Of a stretch of DNA of 64,000 bases, positions 34,925 to 44,460 are shown one piece after another. Every line of letters begins with the position of its first letter. Within the stretch, counting starts at the first letter, position 1. The position numbers and the translations under genes were made by a program. A model generated the notes under the pieces. The model was given only the letters and a program-made list of their open reading frames with translations, did no database searches and was not told where the DNA came from. Where the stretch lies: NCBI RefSeq assembly GCF_042652925.1, contig NZ_JBHSHC010000014.1, forward strand, positions 1 to 64,000, given 5' to 3'. This DNA is from Effusibacillus consociatus. Its GTDB lineage: Bacteria; Bacillota; Bacilli; Tumebacillales; Effusibacillaceae.

Positions 34925-36211
34925 ATGAAGAAAAAATTTGTTCCGCTAGTTGTATCTGCAGCTTTGTCAATTTTTCTGGCTGTTACCGGATGTTCATCAA
35001 GTGGCGATCAGAAGACAAATGGGAAATCTGAAGACGGTACAAAGAAGCTGACGGTTTACAGCACGATAGGTGAACAGGCTGAAAAAGACGCATTCACCCA
35101 GATCGTTAAAGAGTTTGAAAAGGAAAACCCCAATATTAAAGTTGAAGTGCAATTTCCTGGGAACGAGTATGAAAATATCTTGAAAGTAAAGATGGCCGCG
35201 AATGATTTGCCGGATGTATTTGACACTCATGGGTGGGCTCAAATTCGTTACGGAAAATATGTCGCGGATTTAAAAGATGAGCCGTGGGCTTCCAAACTGA
35301 CGGATACAATGAAGCCGGTGCTCACTGACAAGCAGGGAAAGGTTTATGCTTTGCCTCTGAACGAAGCCAAAGACGGTATTACGTATAACGCGGATGTATT
35401 AAAGAAATATGGAATTGAACCGCCTCAAACGTTTGACCAATTAATGGCTGCCGCTGAAAAGATCAAGAAAGAAAGCAACGGGGAAGTATCGCCTTTCTTC
35501 TTCTCGGGCATTGATACCGGAACGATCGGACAATTCTTTGACCAGTTCGCGACACCCTTGTTGATCAGTCCAAAAGAGAACTATGCTGACGCATTGTTAA
35601 ACAATACGATGGATTGGTCGAAGTGGACTTATCTCCCGGAAAAATTCGCTGAAATGAACAAAAAGGGCTTGATTAACCAAGACGCGTTGACCGCACGGCC
35701 TACTGATCGTCCCCAGCTTTTTGCCCAAAACAAAATTGCTTTTAGTGTGGGTGGACCCGGATTTGTTCAAGAGGCCAAGAAAATAAATCCCAATGTAAAT
35801 GCAGGCTACATGCCGGTACCTGCCATCGTGCCGGGCGACGAACCCTCTTTTTCGGGTGGAGAAAGACATACAATGGCCGCATGGAAAGACTCTAAAAACT
35901 TGGCGGAAGCAAAGAAACTTATCACTTTCTTCGCCAAGCCGGAAAATCTGAAGAAAATGGCGGAGGCTACAAAACTCCCGGCAGGTATTAAGGATATTAA
36001 GCCTGATTTGGCCGAATTGACCCAGTACTATGAAAAGTATGCAAACATCCGTGTATTCTCTTATTTTGACCGAGTTTATCTGCCAAACGGCATGTGGGAC
36101 GTGATGTGCACCAAGGGTCAAGAATTACTGGCCGGATCTATCACTCCCAACGATTACACTGAAGCAATGAAAAAAGAAGTAAATCGTCTCCGCAGTCAGC
36201 AACAGAAATAA
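34925..36211 (+). CDS. Sugar ABC transporter substrate-binding lipoprotein
   Basis: A 428-residue family 1 solute-binding lipoprotein (lipobox LAVTGCSSSG). KKLTVYSTIGEQAEKDAFTQ and LKVKMAANDLPDVFDTHGWA are typical of carbohydrate-binding MsmE/RafE-like proteins. It would bind an oligosaccharide outside the membrane. Raffinose, melibiose or stachyose suit the alpha-galactosidase downstream. Followed by a strong hairpin that may set its excess over the permeases. Confidence 0.88.
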   Translation: MKKKFVPLVVSAALSIFLAVTGCSSSGDQKTNGKSEDGTKKLTVYSTIGEQAEKDAFTQIVKEFEKENPNIKVEVQFPGNEYENILKVKMAANDLPDVFDTHGWAQIRYGKYVADLKDEPWASKLTDTMKPVLTDKQGKVYALPLNEAKDGITYNADVLKKYGIEPPQTFDQLMAAAEKIKKESNGEVSPFFFSGIDTGTIGQFFDQFATPLLISPKENYADALLNNTMDWSKWTYLPEKFAEMNKKGLINQDALTARPTDRPQLFAQNKIAFSVGGPGFVQEAKKINPNVNAGYMPVPAIVPGDEPSFSGGERHTMAAWKDSKNLAEAKKLITFFAKPENLKKMAEATKLPAGIKDIKPDLAELTQYYEKYANIRVFSYFDRVYLPNGMWDVMCTKGQELLAGSITPNDYTEAMKKEVNRLRSQQQK

Positions 36212-36214
36212 GGT

Positions 36215-36242
36215 AGTGGGTTACCTTTCCAGGTAACCCACT
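36215..36242 (+). terminator. Intercistronic hairpin after the binding protein
   Basis: AGTGGGTTACCT (36215-36226) pairs perfectly with AGGTAACCCACT (36231-36242) over TTCC. There is no T run, so an RNA-stability stem or leaky terminator is likelier than full termination. Confidence 0.65.
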
Positions 36243-36269
36243 CTAACCAATGAGGGGGAGTGAGAAACC

Positions 36270-37205
36270 ATGGAGGAGTTAATGGCGGTTTCAAGTCAAG
36301 GGATTAATGCCAAGACGGGAAGAAAGAAACGAAAGAAAAATATGAATTCCTCGGTTTGGCTGAACCTGATGTATTTGCCCGCTTTACTCTTGTTTTGCGC
36401 TTTTATCTTTTATCCATTTCTGAAAGGGCTTCAGATTTCTTTCACGAACTGGGATGGATACTCCCAAAGCTTTAATTGGATTGGACTGGATAATTACAAA
36501 CGAATGCTCAGTGACCCCAATATCGGGACTGTCATCAAAAATACCCTGATTTATGGCATAGGGAGTACATTTTTTCAAAATGTAATCGGATTGCTTTATG
36601 CTTTGCTGCTTAACCAAAGCATCAGAACCCGGGGAATCACCCGTACGATCGTGTACTTGCCAGTGATTATCAGTCCGTTGATTATGGGGTATATCTGGTA
36701 CTTCTTCTTTCAGTTTAAAGGAGGGGCATTGAATGACATCATCCTGTTATTTCAGGATAAACCCCTGCTCTTATTGGGCGATCCGAAGTTAAATGTCTGG
36801 ATCATCACCTTCGTTAACACGTTTCAATATTTGGGAATCGCCATGGTGATTTACTTGGCGGGTCTGCAATCGATTCCGAAGGATTATTATGAAGCTGCGA
36901 CAATTGACGGAGCATCCGCTTTCCAGCGTTTCCGGAACGTAACGTTACCCATGCTGATGCCTTCGATAACTATCAATATTGTATTGAATCTGATTGGCGG
37001 TCTTAAGTTGTTTGATGTAATCGTTGCCTTGACAAACGGGGGGCCGGGATATGCATCACAATCCTTGTCAACGTTGATGTACAAGTTATACTTTGCAAGC
37101 CAGGATGCCGGATACGCGGCCTCGCTTGGAAATCTCATGTTTGTGATGATTTCATTGATTAGTATAACCGCTTTGACTTATTTGAGAAGAAAGGAGTTAG
37201 ATTGA
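36270..37205 (+). CDS. Sugar ABC transporter permease (MalF/MsmF type)
   Basis: A 311-residue permease with six helices. The EAA loop IPKDYYEAATIDGASAFQRF contacts the ATPase; LYALLLNQSIRTRGITRTIV and LFDVIVALTNGGPGYASQSL are family cues. Pairs with the next gene. ATG with GGGGGAG. No ATPase is encoded in the cluster, so a shared MsmK-type ATPase elsewhere is expected. Confidence 0.9.
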   Translation: MEELMAVSSQGINAKTGRKKRKKNMNSSVWLNLMYLPALLLFCAFIFYPFLKGLQISFTNWDGYSQSFNWIGLDNYKRMLSDPNIGTVIKNTLIYGIGSTFFQNVIGLLYALLLNQSIRTRGITRTIVYLPVIISPLIMGYIWYFFFQFKGGALNDIILLFQDKPLLLLGDPKLNVWIITFVNTFQYLGIAMVIYLAGLQSIPKDYYEAATIDGASAFQRFRNVTLPMLMPSITINIVLNLIGGLKLFDVIVALTNGGPGYASQSLSTLMYKLYFASQDAGYAASLGNLMFVMISLISITALTYLRRKELD

Positions 37206-38020
37206 TGAGAAGTCCAAAAAAATGGCTCCTGTTGGCAACGATTTTTATCAGCATCACTCATATTCTTCCTTTTTATCTGCTCATAACCACATCGTTCAAA
37301 CCCGCTAACGATCTGAGTTCGAAATGGTTGCTGCCCTCGACTCTGTACCTTGAAAATTTCAAGAATGCATGGGTTCAAGCCAAACTGGGGCAGGCTTTTT
37401 TAAACAATGTTGTAATTACTGTTATTTCTGTGATTCTTGTTGTAGTGTTGGGCGCTTTGGCTTCCTATCCGTTGTCCAGATTTAAAACCCGTTTGAACAA
37501 ATTTATGTATACCCTTTTTATTGCGGCTCTCATCGTTCCGCCTCTGACCAGCCTGGTGCCGCTTTACCAGTTTGTCGTTGATATTGGCGGATTAAATTCG
37601 AAATGGGCGGTTATTTTACTGCACGTAACCTATAACTTACCGATTACTATTTTCCTTTATACAGGGTTTATCAGCACCATTCCCCGTGAATTGGATGAAG
37701 CGGCCATGATTGACGGTACGAGCCGGGTCGGGCTTTTCTTCAGGATCATCCTGCCATTGTTAAAACCTGTTACTGCAACTGTCATTATCTTGACAGGGGT
37801 AGGTGTTTGGAATGACTATCAATTCTCTGTGTTTTTCCTGCAAAAAACAGAAACACATACGATCACTGTATCCTTGGCCCAATTTTTCTCTTCATACGTT
37901 AGTAATGTCGGTTGGGTGGCTGCAGGTTCGTTGATTAGCGCTTTACCCATTATTGTGCTCTATCTGTTCTTGCAGAAGTATTTCATAAGCGGGCTATCGT
38001 CCGGTGCAGTAAAAGGATAA
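37205..38020 (+). CDS. Sugar ABC transporter permease (MalG/MsmG type)
   Basis: A 271-residue permease. The start ATG overlaps the previous stop as TGATG, after AAGGAG. The EAA loop IPRELDEAAMIDGTSRVGLF and GVGVWNDYQFSVFFLQKTET support the MalG-like half. With the preceding subunit it forms the channel of a carbohydrate uptake system. Confidence 0.9.
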   Translation: MRSPKKWLLLATIFISITHILPFYLLITTSFKPANDLSSKWLLPSTLYLENFKNAWVQAKLGQAFLNNVVITVISVILVVVLGALASYPLSRFKTRLNKFMYTLFIAALIVPPLTSLVPLYQFVVDIGGLNSKWAVILLHVTYNLPITIFLYTGFISTIPRELDEAAMIDGTSRVGLFFRIILPLLKPVTATVIILTGVGVWNDYQFSVFFLQKTETHTITVSLAQFFSSYVSNVGWVAAGSLISALPIIVLYLFLQKYFISGLSSGAVKG

Positions 38021-38072
38021 ACCAAAAACATAGGACAATACTGACACATCATTTGCTCTAGGAGTGGTAAAC

Positions 38073-40262
38073 ATGGGAATCTCTTATAATGCATCGAATC
38101 AGACATTTCACCTGCAAGCGAACGGTACAAGCTATGTAATGCAAATTGTCAGGGACCGGTATTTAGCTCATATCTATTGGGGGAAGAAAATCAGATCATC
38201 CAATCTGTCGAATCCTTTGCAATTTGTGGATCGGGCTTTTTCTCCTAATCCAGATCCTTCTGACCGGACATTTTCTCTGGATACGCTTCCGCAGGAATAT
38301 CCTGCATACGGAAACACTGATTTTCGATCGCCTGCCTACCAGGTACAACTTGAGAATGGCTCTACGATTACCGATTTACGATACCGGAACCATCAAATCT
38401 TTAAGGGAAAACCCAAGCTGGACGGGCTGCCGGCGACTTACGTGGAGAGTGAAGACGAGGCAGAAACGTTGGAAATCGTACTTGAGGATGACTTGATTGG
38501 ACTTCAAGTGATTCTGTCTTACACCGCCTACGACAAACTGGATGTGATCACCCGAACAGTCCGTTTTTTGAATAACGGAAAAGAGGACTTGAAACTTCTG
38601 CGGACTCTAAGCATGAATGTGGATTTCCGCGATTCCGAGTTTGAACTGATGCAACTTTCCGGTGCCTGGGGCCGGGAAAGGCAAATCGAACGACGCCCGC
38701 TCGTTGTCGGAAACCAATCGATTGAAAGCCGTCGCGGAGCCAGCAGCCATCAGCAAAATCCTTTTCTTGCCCTATTAAGAAAAGGTACCGACGAAGATCA
38801 TGGGGAAGTGTACGGATTGAATCTGGTCTACAGCGGAAATTTCCTCGCTCAGGTGGAAGTGGATCAGTATAAGGGGGCCCGTGTTTCGTTAGGGCTTAAT
38901 CCGTTCGATTTCACTTGGCTGCTCCAGCCGGGTGAATCCTTTCAAACACCGGAAGTCGTGATGGTCTACTCTGCAAGCGGCCTCGGTCAGATGTCCAGAA
39001 CCTATCACAAATTGTATCGCAGCCGCCTTTGCCGTGGCAACTTCCGGGACAAGGAAAGACCGATTCTCATCAATAACTGGGAAGCCACTTACTTTGATTT
39101 CAATGCGGAAAAGATCGAAAGCATTGCAAAGACCGGAAAAGAGCTTGGGATTGAACTGTTTGTTCTTGACGACGGCTGGTTCGGGAAGCGGGACGATGAT
39201 ATGAGCTCACTGGGAGATTGGTTCGTGGACAAGAACAAGCTTCCTAACGGGCTGGAGGATTTGGTAGAACGGGTCCGCAGCATGGATATGCAGTTCGGTC
39301 TCTGGTTTGAGCCGGAGATGATTTCCGTCGACAGCGATTTGTACCGCATGCATCCCGACTGGTGCCTGCATGTTCCCAATCGCAATCGTTCCGAAGGAAG
39401 AAACCAGTTGATTCTGGATTATTCCCGCAAAGAAGTTTGCGATGCAGTTGTCAAAATGGTGTCCGGCATTCTTTCCAGTGCCCCCATCACTTACGTGAAA
39501 TGGGACATGAACCGGCATATGACCGAGATCGGTTCTGCGGTTTTGCCGCCGGAAAGGCAAAGAGAGACCGCCCATCGTTATATGCTCGGACTTTACCGGG
39601 TGATGGAGGAAATTACAACGGCCTTCCCGCATGTGCTGTTTGAAAGCTGCTCTGGTGGAGGAGGACGTTTTGATCCGGGCATTCTCTACTACATGCCGCA
39701 AACTTGGACCAGTGACAACACGGATGCTGTATCCCGTTTGAAAATCCAGTTCGGAACCAGTATGGTCTATCCCGCAATTTCCATGGGGGCTCACGTTTCC
39801 GCAGTTCCCAACCACCAGGTGCATCGAATCACATCGTTGGAGATGCGTGGACATGTTGCAATGGCAGGCAATTTCGGTTATGAACTCGACCTGACCAAGC
39901 TTACGGAAGATGAGAAGGAGCTTGTAAAGGAGCAGGTAATCGCGTATAAACAAATCAGGCATTTAATCCAATTTGGAGAATTTTATCGACTGCTTAGTCC
40001 TTTTGAAGGGAATGAAACCGCATGGATGTTTGTATCGGAGGATAAAAGAGAGGCTTTTGTGGCTTACTTCCGAGTGCTGGCAGAAGCGAACGCTCCGTTT
40101 GCAACCATCAAGCTGAAAGGACTAAATCCTGAATTGGACTATCAGATGACAGAGAACGGCAAGATCTACGGCGGTGATGAATTGATGTATTCGGGACTCC
40201 TGGTTCCTGAACTGCATGGTGATTTCCAAAGCGTCATCTGGCGATTGAAAGCACAAGACTAA
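38073..40262 (+). CDS. GH36 alpha-galactosidase
   Basis: A 729-residue cytoplasmic enzyme (no signal peptide), the usual size for GH36. The catalytic nucleophile is the Asp in YVKWDMNRHMTE and the acid/base Asp is in WTSDNTDAVSRL; FVLDDGWFGKRDDD, LWFEPEMIS and FESCSGGGGRFDPG complete the active site. It removes alpha-1,6-galactose from raffinose, stachyose or melibiose, giving galactose for the Leloir enzymes. ATG 38073 is chosen because AGGAG lies 8 nt before it. Confidence 0.95.
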   Translation: MGISYNASNQTFHLQANGTSYVMQIVRDRYLAHIYWGKKIRSSNLSNPLQFVDRAFSPNPDPSDRTFSLDTLPQEYPAYGNTDFRSPAYQVQLENGSTITDLRYRNHQIFKGKPKLDGLPATYVESEDEAETLEIVLEDDLIGLQVILSYTAYDKLDVITRTVRFLNNGKEDLKLLRTLSMNVDFRDSEFELMQLSGAWGRERQIERRPLVVGNQSIESRRGASSHQQNPFLALLRKGTDEDHGEVYGLNLVYSGNFLAQVEVDQYKGARVSLGLNPFDFTWLLQPGESFQTPEVVMVYSASGLGQMSRTYHKLYRSRLCRGNFRDKERPILINNWEATYFDFNAEKIESIAKTGKELGIELFVLDDGWFGKRDDDMSSLGDWFVDKNKLPNGLEDLVERVRSMDMQFGLWFEPEMISVDSDLYRMHPDWCLHVPNRNRSEGRNQLILDYSRKEVCDAVVKMVSGILSSAPITYVKWDMNRHMTEIGSAVLPPERQRETAHRYMLGLYRVMEEITTAFPHVLFESCSGGGGRFDPGILYYMPQTWTSDNTDAVSRLKIQFGTSMVYPAISMGAHVSAVPNHQVHRITSLEMRGHVAMAGNFGYELDLTKLTEDEKELVKEQVIAYKQIRHLIQFGEFYRLLSPFEGNETAWMFVSEDKREAFVAYFRVLAEANAPFATIKLKGLNPELDYQMTENGKIYGGDELMYSGLLVPELHGDFQSVIWRLKAQD

Positions 40263-40278
40263 ATGGATATGAAAAAGA

Positions 40279-40297
40279 GGCGATGCCTGTCATCGCC
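40279..40297 (+). terminator. Hairpin after the alpha-galactosidase gene
   Basis: GGCGATG (40279-40285) pairs with CATCGCC (40291-40297); the tail CTGTTC is weakly T-rich. A probable terminator. Confidence 0.5.
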
Positions 40298-40337
40298 CTG
40301 TTCAAAAAATGATTTCCAAATTTTTTTGAAATAGTAT

Positions 40338-40351
40338 TGTAAACGATTACA
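40338..40351. promoter_or_regulatory. cre/LacI-type operator TGTAAACGATTACA
   Basis: Fits the catabolite-response (CcpA) consensus and equally a LacI-family operator. It sits in a 49-bp block (40322-40370) that is repeated upstream of the ThuA-like gene (44261-44310). Probably controls the MFS-invertase-reductase unit. Confidence 0.65.
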
Positions 40352-40483
40352 CCATATTGTAATCTACTACTGCAAACCTTTGCATCTGATCCTGCAATAT
40401 TACTAAGTAAAGAGGGTAGTAGTTGGACTTGCAGTACGAACCGAACAACAACGAGCGGGTTGGGATTAAAGAGGAGAAACCAT

Positions 40484-41695
40484 ATGATAAAGCATTGGCC
40501 GATTTTGAATTTAAGAACATTTCTGTTTTTCTATCATTCATCCGTAACTATCATCATAAGTTTTTTGCCTGTTTATTTTCAAAGCGAAGGTTTAAGCGAA
40601 ACTGAAATCGGCTGGCTGATGGCGATCGGTCCGTGTGCTGCCTTGTTTTCCCAACCCTTTTGGGGGATTATGAGTGATAAATATAAAACGATAAAGCGAA
40701 TGATCCTGATCTGCTTGTTTGGGGTTCTGTTCAGCAGCACAATTTTGTTTCAGATGTCAACATTTTTGGGGTTATTGGCAGCTTGTGCTTTGATGTTTTT
40801 CTTTAACGCCCCAACAGGCGCTTTGGCTGACAGTTTGACACAAAGGACATCCGAACGCTATAAAATCAGTTTTGGAAGCATCCGCACATTCGGTTCTCTC
40901 GGGTTCGCCTTTACCGCCTTAATAAGTGGTCAGATTCTCTCACAGATCGGGATAAGGAATATGTACTATCCTTATTTGTTTTATATTATTATTGCATTTT
41001 TAGTATCGTGGAGGATTTTTGATGTGCCATCAAGCAATACTCCGGTGCGGGTTACCGATGCGGTAAAGTTAGCTTCAAGCCCACGGTTTTTCATGTTTTT
41101 GCTGATCTCGATGTTTTTTAGCATTGGACATCGTACAAATGACAGCTTTCTCGGTCTCTATATCTCGAAACTTGGCGGTGGAGAGTCGTTAATTGGCCTG
41201 GCCTGGTTTGTGGCCGTGTTAAGCGAAGCTTTGGCGTTTGCCACAAGTCGTTTTTGGTTTCGCCGTTATAGTGAACTCACATTTATAATCATAGCCGGGG
41301 TGATTTACACCATACGTTGGCTGCTCAGCTCGATAGCCGATAATTCGGAATTGATAATTCTTCTGCAAGTATTTCACGGGTTATCTTTCGGCATTTTCTA
41401 CACGGCATCCTTTAAATTTATCAGTAAATTGGCCCCTAAGGAACTGCAGGCTACCGGCCATCTTTTGTTTATCTCAGTCTTTTTCGGCCTATCAGGCATT
41501 ATTGGTTCCGCGGTTGGAGGAGCAGTCCTTGAGCGGTTGGGCGGTTCTGCATTGTATAAGGATTTGGCGTTTTTTTCTATGGCGGGGATTCTTGGAGTAT
41601 TGGTTTATCAATTCGTCGACAGGAAAAATTCGGTAATGGTTCAGAAAGGCACAATTGGATTTTCTGGAAAAAGCATTGGATTAGAGAGGGAATAG
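40484..41695 (+). CDS. MFS transporter, probable sugar permease
   Basis: A 403-residue, 12-helix transporter. Motifs: FLPVYFQSEGLSETEIGWLM, the loop GIMSDKYKTIKRM, and FFNAPTGALADSLTQR. It belongs to the LacY/nucleoside-symporter-like MFS group. Directly upstream of an invertase gene, it is likely to import sucrose or an oligosaccharide; the substrate is inferred. ATG 40484 has AGAGGAG 7 nt upstream. Confidence 0.8.
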   Translation: MIKHWPILNLRTFLFFYHSSVTIIISFLPVYFQSEGLSETEIGWLMAIGPCAALFSQPFWGIMSDKYKTIKRMILICLFGVLFSSTILFQMSTFLGLLAACALMFFFNAPTGALADSLTQRTSERYKISFGSIRTFGSLGFAFTALISGQILSQIGIRNMYYPYLFYIIIAFLVSWRIFDVPSSNTPVRVTDAVKLASSPRFFMFLLISMFFSIGHRTNDSFLGLYISKLGGGESLIGLAWFVAVLSEALAFATSRFWFRRYSELTFIIIAGVIYTIRWLLSSIADNSELIILLQVFHGLSFGIFYTASFKFISKLAPKELQATGHLLFISVFFGLSGIIGSAVGGAVLERLGGSALYKDLAFFSMAGILGVLVYQFVDRKNSVMVQKGTIGFSGKSIGLERE

Positions 41696-41713
41696 TACTG
41701 AGGAGAAGTGAGA

Positions 41714-43201
41714 ATGGACAAACAACAAATTTTAATAAAAAAAGCTCAGGAGTGTATTGACGGAATAAAAGAAGAGGTATCGCTCAACCATTGGCGATTG
41801 CAATATCATATTTCAGCCCCCGCAGGCTGGATTAACGACCCTAATGGCTTCTGTTATTTCAACGGACAATATCATTTGTTTTATCAACATCATCCTTATT
41901 CACCCCAATGGGGGCCTATGCATTGGGGACATGTGAGAAGTCAGGATCTTGTGTTCTGGGAGCATCTCCCCATTGCGCTCGCCCCAAGCGAAGAGTATGA
42001 CCGTGACGGTTGCTTTTCCGGAAGTGCCATCGAAAAAGATGGAAAGCTTTATCTCATGTACACAGGAAACAGATGGACAGGGGAAAATCATGATACAGAT
42101 TTAGAACAATCTCAGTGTCTGGCCGTTAGTGAAGATGGGGGCGTATTCGCCAAGCTAAAAGAAAATCCGGTGATTGCTAATCCTCCCGCCGGGGATATCC
42201 ATCCTAATCATTGCCGGGACCCCAAAGTATGGAAACACCAAAATAGCTATTATGCGGTTCTGGGTTCCAAAACCATGGGAAACGAAGGTCAAGTTCTTCT
42301 CTACCGCTCCGATGATTTGATTCATTGGGATTTTGTGAACGTTATGGCAAGGGGCGAAGGGAATTTCGGGTATATGTGGGAATGCCCGGATTTTTTCCAT
42401 CTTGGTGGGCAGGATGTGCTTGTTATGTCTCCTCAGGGAATGACACCGGAAGGGAATCTCTATCATAATTTGCATCAATCCGGGTATGTTCTTGGACAGT
42501 TGAATTATGAAACCGGAACATTCAGCCATCAGGAATTCCGGATGTTAGATTACGGTTTTGATTTCTATGCCCCCCAAACGATGATCGATGAACAAGGTCG
42601 GCGGATTCTGATCGCCTGGATGGACATGTGGGAAAGCAAAATGCCAACCCAGCAATATCAATGGGCCGGGGCCATGACACTGCCTAGGTTAGTTACCTTG
42701 AAGGATAACCAGTTGTTTTGCACTCCTGTACCTGAATTGGAAAAGTTAAGGGAAGAGGAAGTCTCATATAGCACTTTGACGATTCAAGGGGTGCAATCAT
42801 TAGCGGAGGTATCTGGGGACTGCATCGAACTGCAGATGGAAGTTGATGCGAAAGATGCTCTTGTATTCGGTTTAAAACTGAGAGTAGACGATCGTGCTAA
42901 ACAAGAAACCGTGCTGGCCTATGATAAAAATGAAAAGGTGCTAATGTTGGATCGGAATCAATCCGGGGCAGGACCCGGCGGTATTCGAAAGGCAACCGTT
43001 GATTTAATAGATAACCGATTAAAGCTACACATCTTTATTGATAAATCATCAATTGAAATTTTCGTCAATGACGGGGAAAAAGTGATGACAGCAAGAGTGT
43101 ACCCAAGCAAAGAAGCAGTCAATATTTATTTCTTTTCTGATGGGCCTCTAAATATTGTTCAGCTTAAAAAATGGAATTTAAAAAAGAGTATTACCGGATA
43201 A
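41714..43201 (+). CDS. GH32 invertase / sucrose-6-phosphate hydrolase
   Basis: A 495-residue GH32 beta-fructosidase. The nucleophile Asp is in WINDPNGFCYFNGQYHLFYQ (in part), RDPK is the transition-state stabiliser (HCRDPKVW) and the acid/base Glu is in WECPDFF. A C-terminal beta-sandwich follows (IDKSSIEIFVNDGEK). It splits sucrose or raffinose-type sugars to fructose plus the rest. As no sucrose PTS is seen, free sucrose is the likelier substrate. ATG 41714 with GAGGAG. Confidence 0.93.
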   Translation: MDKQQILIKKAQECIDGIKEEVSLNHWRLQYHISAPAGWINDPNGFCYFNGQYHLFYQHHPYSPQWGPMHWGHVRSQDLVFWEHLPIALAPSEEYDRDGCFSGSAIEKDGKLYLMYTGNRWTGENHDTDLEQSQCLAVSEDGGVFAKLKENPVIANPPAGDIHPNHCRDPKVWKHQNSYYAVLGSKTMGNEGQVLLYRSDDLIHWDFVNVMARGEGNFGYMWECPDFFHLGGQDVLVMSPQGMTPEGNLYHNLHQSGYVLGQLNYETGTFSHQEFRMLDYGFDFYAPQTMIDEQGRRILIAWMDMWESKMPTQQYQWAGAMTLPRLVTLKDNQLFCTPVPELEKLREEEVSYSTLTIQGVQSLAEVSGDCIELQMEVDAKDALVFGLKLRVDDRAKQETVLAYDKNEKVLMLDRNQSGAGPGGIRKATVDLIDNRLKLHIFIDKSSIEIFVNDGEKVMTARVYPSKEAVNIYFFSDGPLNIVQLKKWNLKKSITG

Positions 43202-43237
43202 CCAATCAAAACACTATCAAAATAGGAGTGACAAGTT

Positions 43238-44212
43238 ATGAAAATAGTACCACTCAATCGCCGTGGCATCCCCGTTAGTCGCCTGGTGTTAGGTTGTATG
43301 GGACTAGGCGGAGGCTGGAACCAAAACCCGATTACAAGTGAACATGTAAAACAAGCGAGCGAAGCAATCGAGTCCGCGCTTTCAATTGGAATTAACATGT
43401 TTGATCACGCGGATATTTACGCGTTCGGTAAAGCAGAGAAAGTATTTGGTGAAGTCCTGAAGGAACAACCAAATCTAAGAGAGAAGATGTTTATTCAGTC
43501 AAAATGCGGAATCCGTTTCAAAGAAAGTTCAGGTGTACCCGGTCGATATGATTTTTCTGAAGAACATATTCGACGCAGTATAGATGGAATTTTGGAAAGA
43601 TTGGGTGTTGATTACATAGACTTTCTTCTTCTCCATCGGCCAGACCCGCTTATGGATCCGGAGGAAGTGGCTGAAACGATCCATGATTTAAAGGCTTCCG
43701 GTAAAGTTCGTTGGTTCGGAGTGTCGAACATGAGTGCGGGACAAATTCGTTTGCTGCAAGCGTATTGCGATGAGCCTTTCGTCATCAATCAATTAGAAAT
43801 GAGTTTGGCCAAAATCGGCTGGCTGGAAACAGGTGTGCATGTAAACCAGAACGCAGCGACAGAGAACATCTTCCCGGAAGGCACTTTAGAGTATTGCAGA
43901 TTAGAGAATATTCAAATTCAGGCTTGGGGTTCTCTTGCTCAAGGCGTGTTCTCCGGGAAGTTAGTAGATGATCAAAGTGATTCCATCAAAGCGACTGCTA
44001 AACTGGTTCAAGAAATGGCTGAACAAAAACAAACAACTCCTGAGGCCATTGTACTTTCGTGGTTAATGAAGCACCCGGCAGGCATTCAACCCGTAATCGG
44101 CACCGTTAATCCTGATCGGATACGGGCATGTGAAGATGCAGTAAACATAACACTCACCAGAAATGAATGGTATACCCTCTATGTAAGTTCGAGAGGTAGA
44201 GCTCTGCCGTAA
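43238..44212 (+). CDS. Aldo/keto reductase (YdhF-like)
   Basis: A 324-residue TIM-barrel oxidoreductase using NADPH. RLVLGCMGLGGGW at the start, the catalytic Asp and Tyr in FDHADIYAFGKAE, IQSKCGIRF (Lys), YIDFLLLHRPDP (His) and VIGTVNPDRI near the end. The YdhF-like subgroup acts on aldehydes or keto sugars, but the substrate here is unknown. It follows the invertase by 36 nt in the same unit, so a sugar-linked role is plausible. Confidence 0.88.
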   Translation: MKIVPLNRRGIPVSRLVLGCMGLGGGWNQNPITSEHVKQASEAIESALSIGINMFDHADIYAFGKAEKVFGEVLKEQPNLREKMFIQSKCGIRFKESSGVPGRYDFSEEHIRRSIDGILERLGVDYIDFLLLHRPDPLMDPEEVAETIHDLKASGKVRWFGVSNMSAGQIRLLQAYCDEPFVINQLEMSLAKIGWLETGVHVNQNAATENIFPEGTLEYCRLENIQIQAWGSLAQGVFSGKLVDDQSDSIKATAKLVQEMAEQKQTTPEAIVLSWLMKHPAGIQPVIGTVNPDRIRACEDAVNITLTRNEWYTLYVSSRGRALP

Positions 44213-44277
44213 AATTTAGGGGTCCCGCCAAGATAATGATATAGGAAATTATTTCAAACATTTTTTCAAAATAGTCT

Positions 44278-44291
44278 TGTAAACCTTTACA
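44278..44291. promoter_or_regulatory. Operator-like palindrome TGTAAACCTTTACA
   Basis: Near-perfect palindrome in the repeated block 44261-44310. It matches 12 of 14 positions of the site at 40338. Confidence 0.55.
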
Positions 44292-44344
44292 TGATGTTAT
44301 AGACTGCTACCTAGAAGCTAGCCCATTGTTGTTTTTCCATTCAA

Positions 44345-44358
44345 TGTAATCGTTTACA
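44345..44358. promoter_or_regulatory. Operator TGTAATCGTTTACA
   Basis: Exact reverse complement of the site at 40338-40351. With the site at 44278 it gives two binding sites 67 bp apart before the ThuA-like gene, suitable for looping or strong repression. Confidence 0.6.
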
Positions 44359-44460
44359 GTAATCGAATTTTCTGGAATGATCCTCAAAAAGTGTTTCTTC
44401 AGATGGGGAATAAAAAATGGGTCCCCTTCTATATCTAATAGAATGGATGGGTGAAAAGTA

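Noticed and set aside
40423..40605. 60-residue frame overlapping the MFS start
   Set aside because: Read in a different frame from the transporter, TTG start without a good site and no homology seen.
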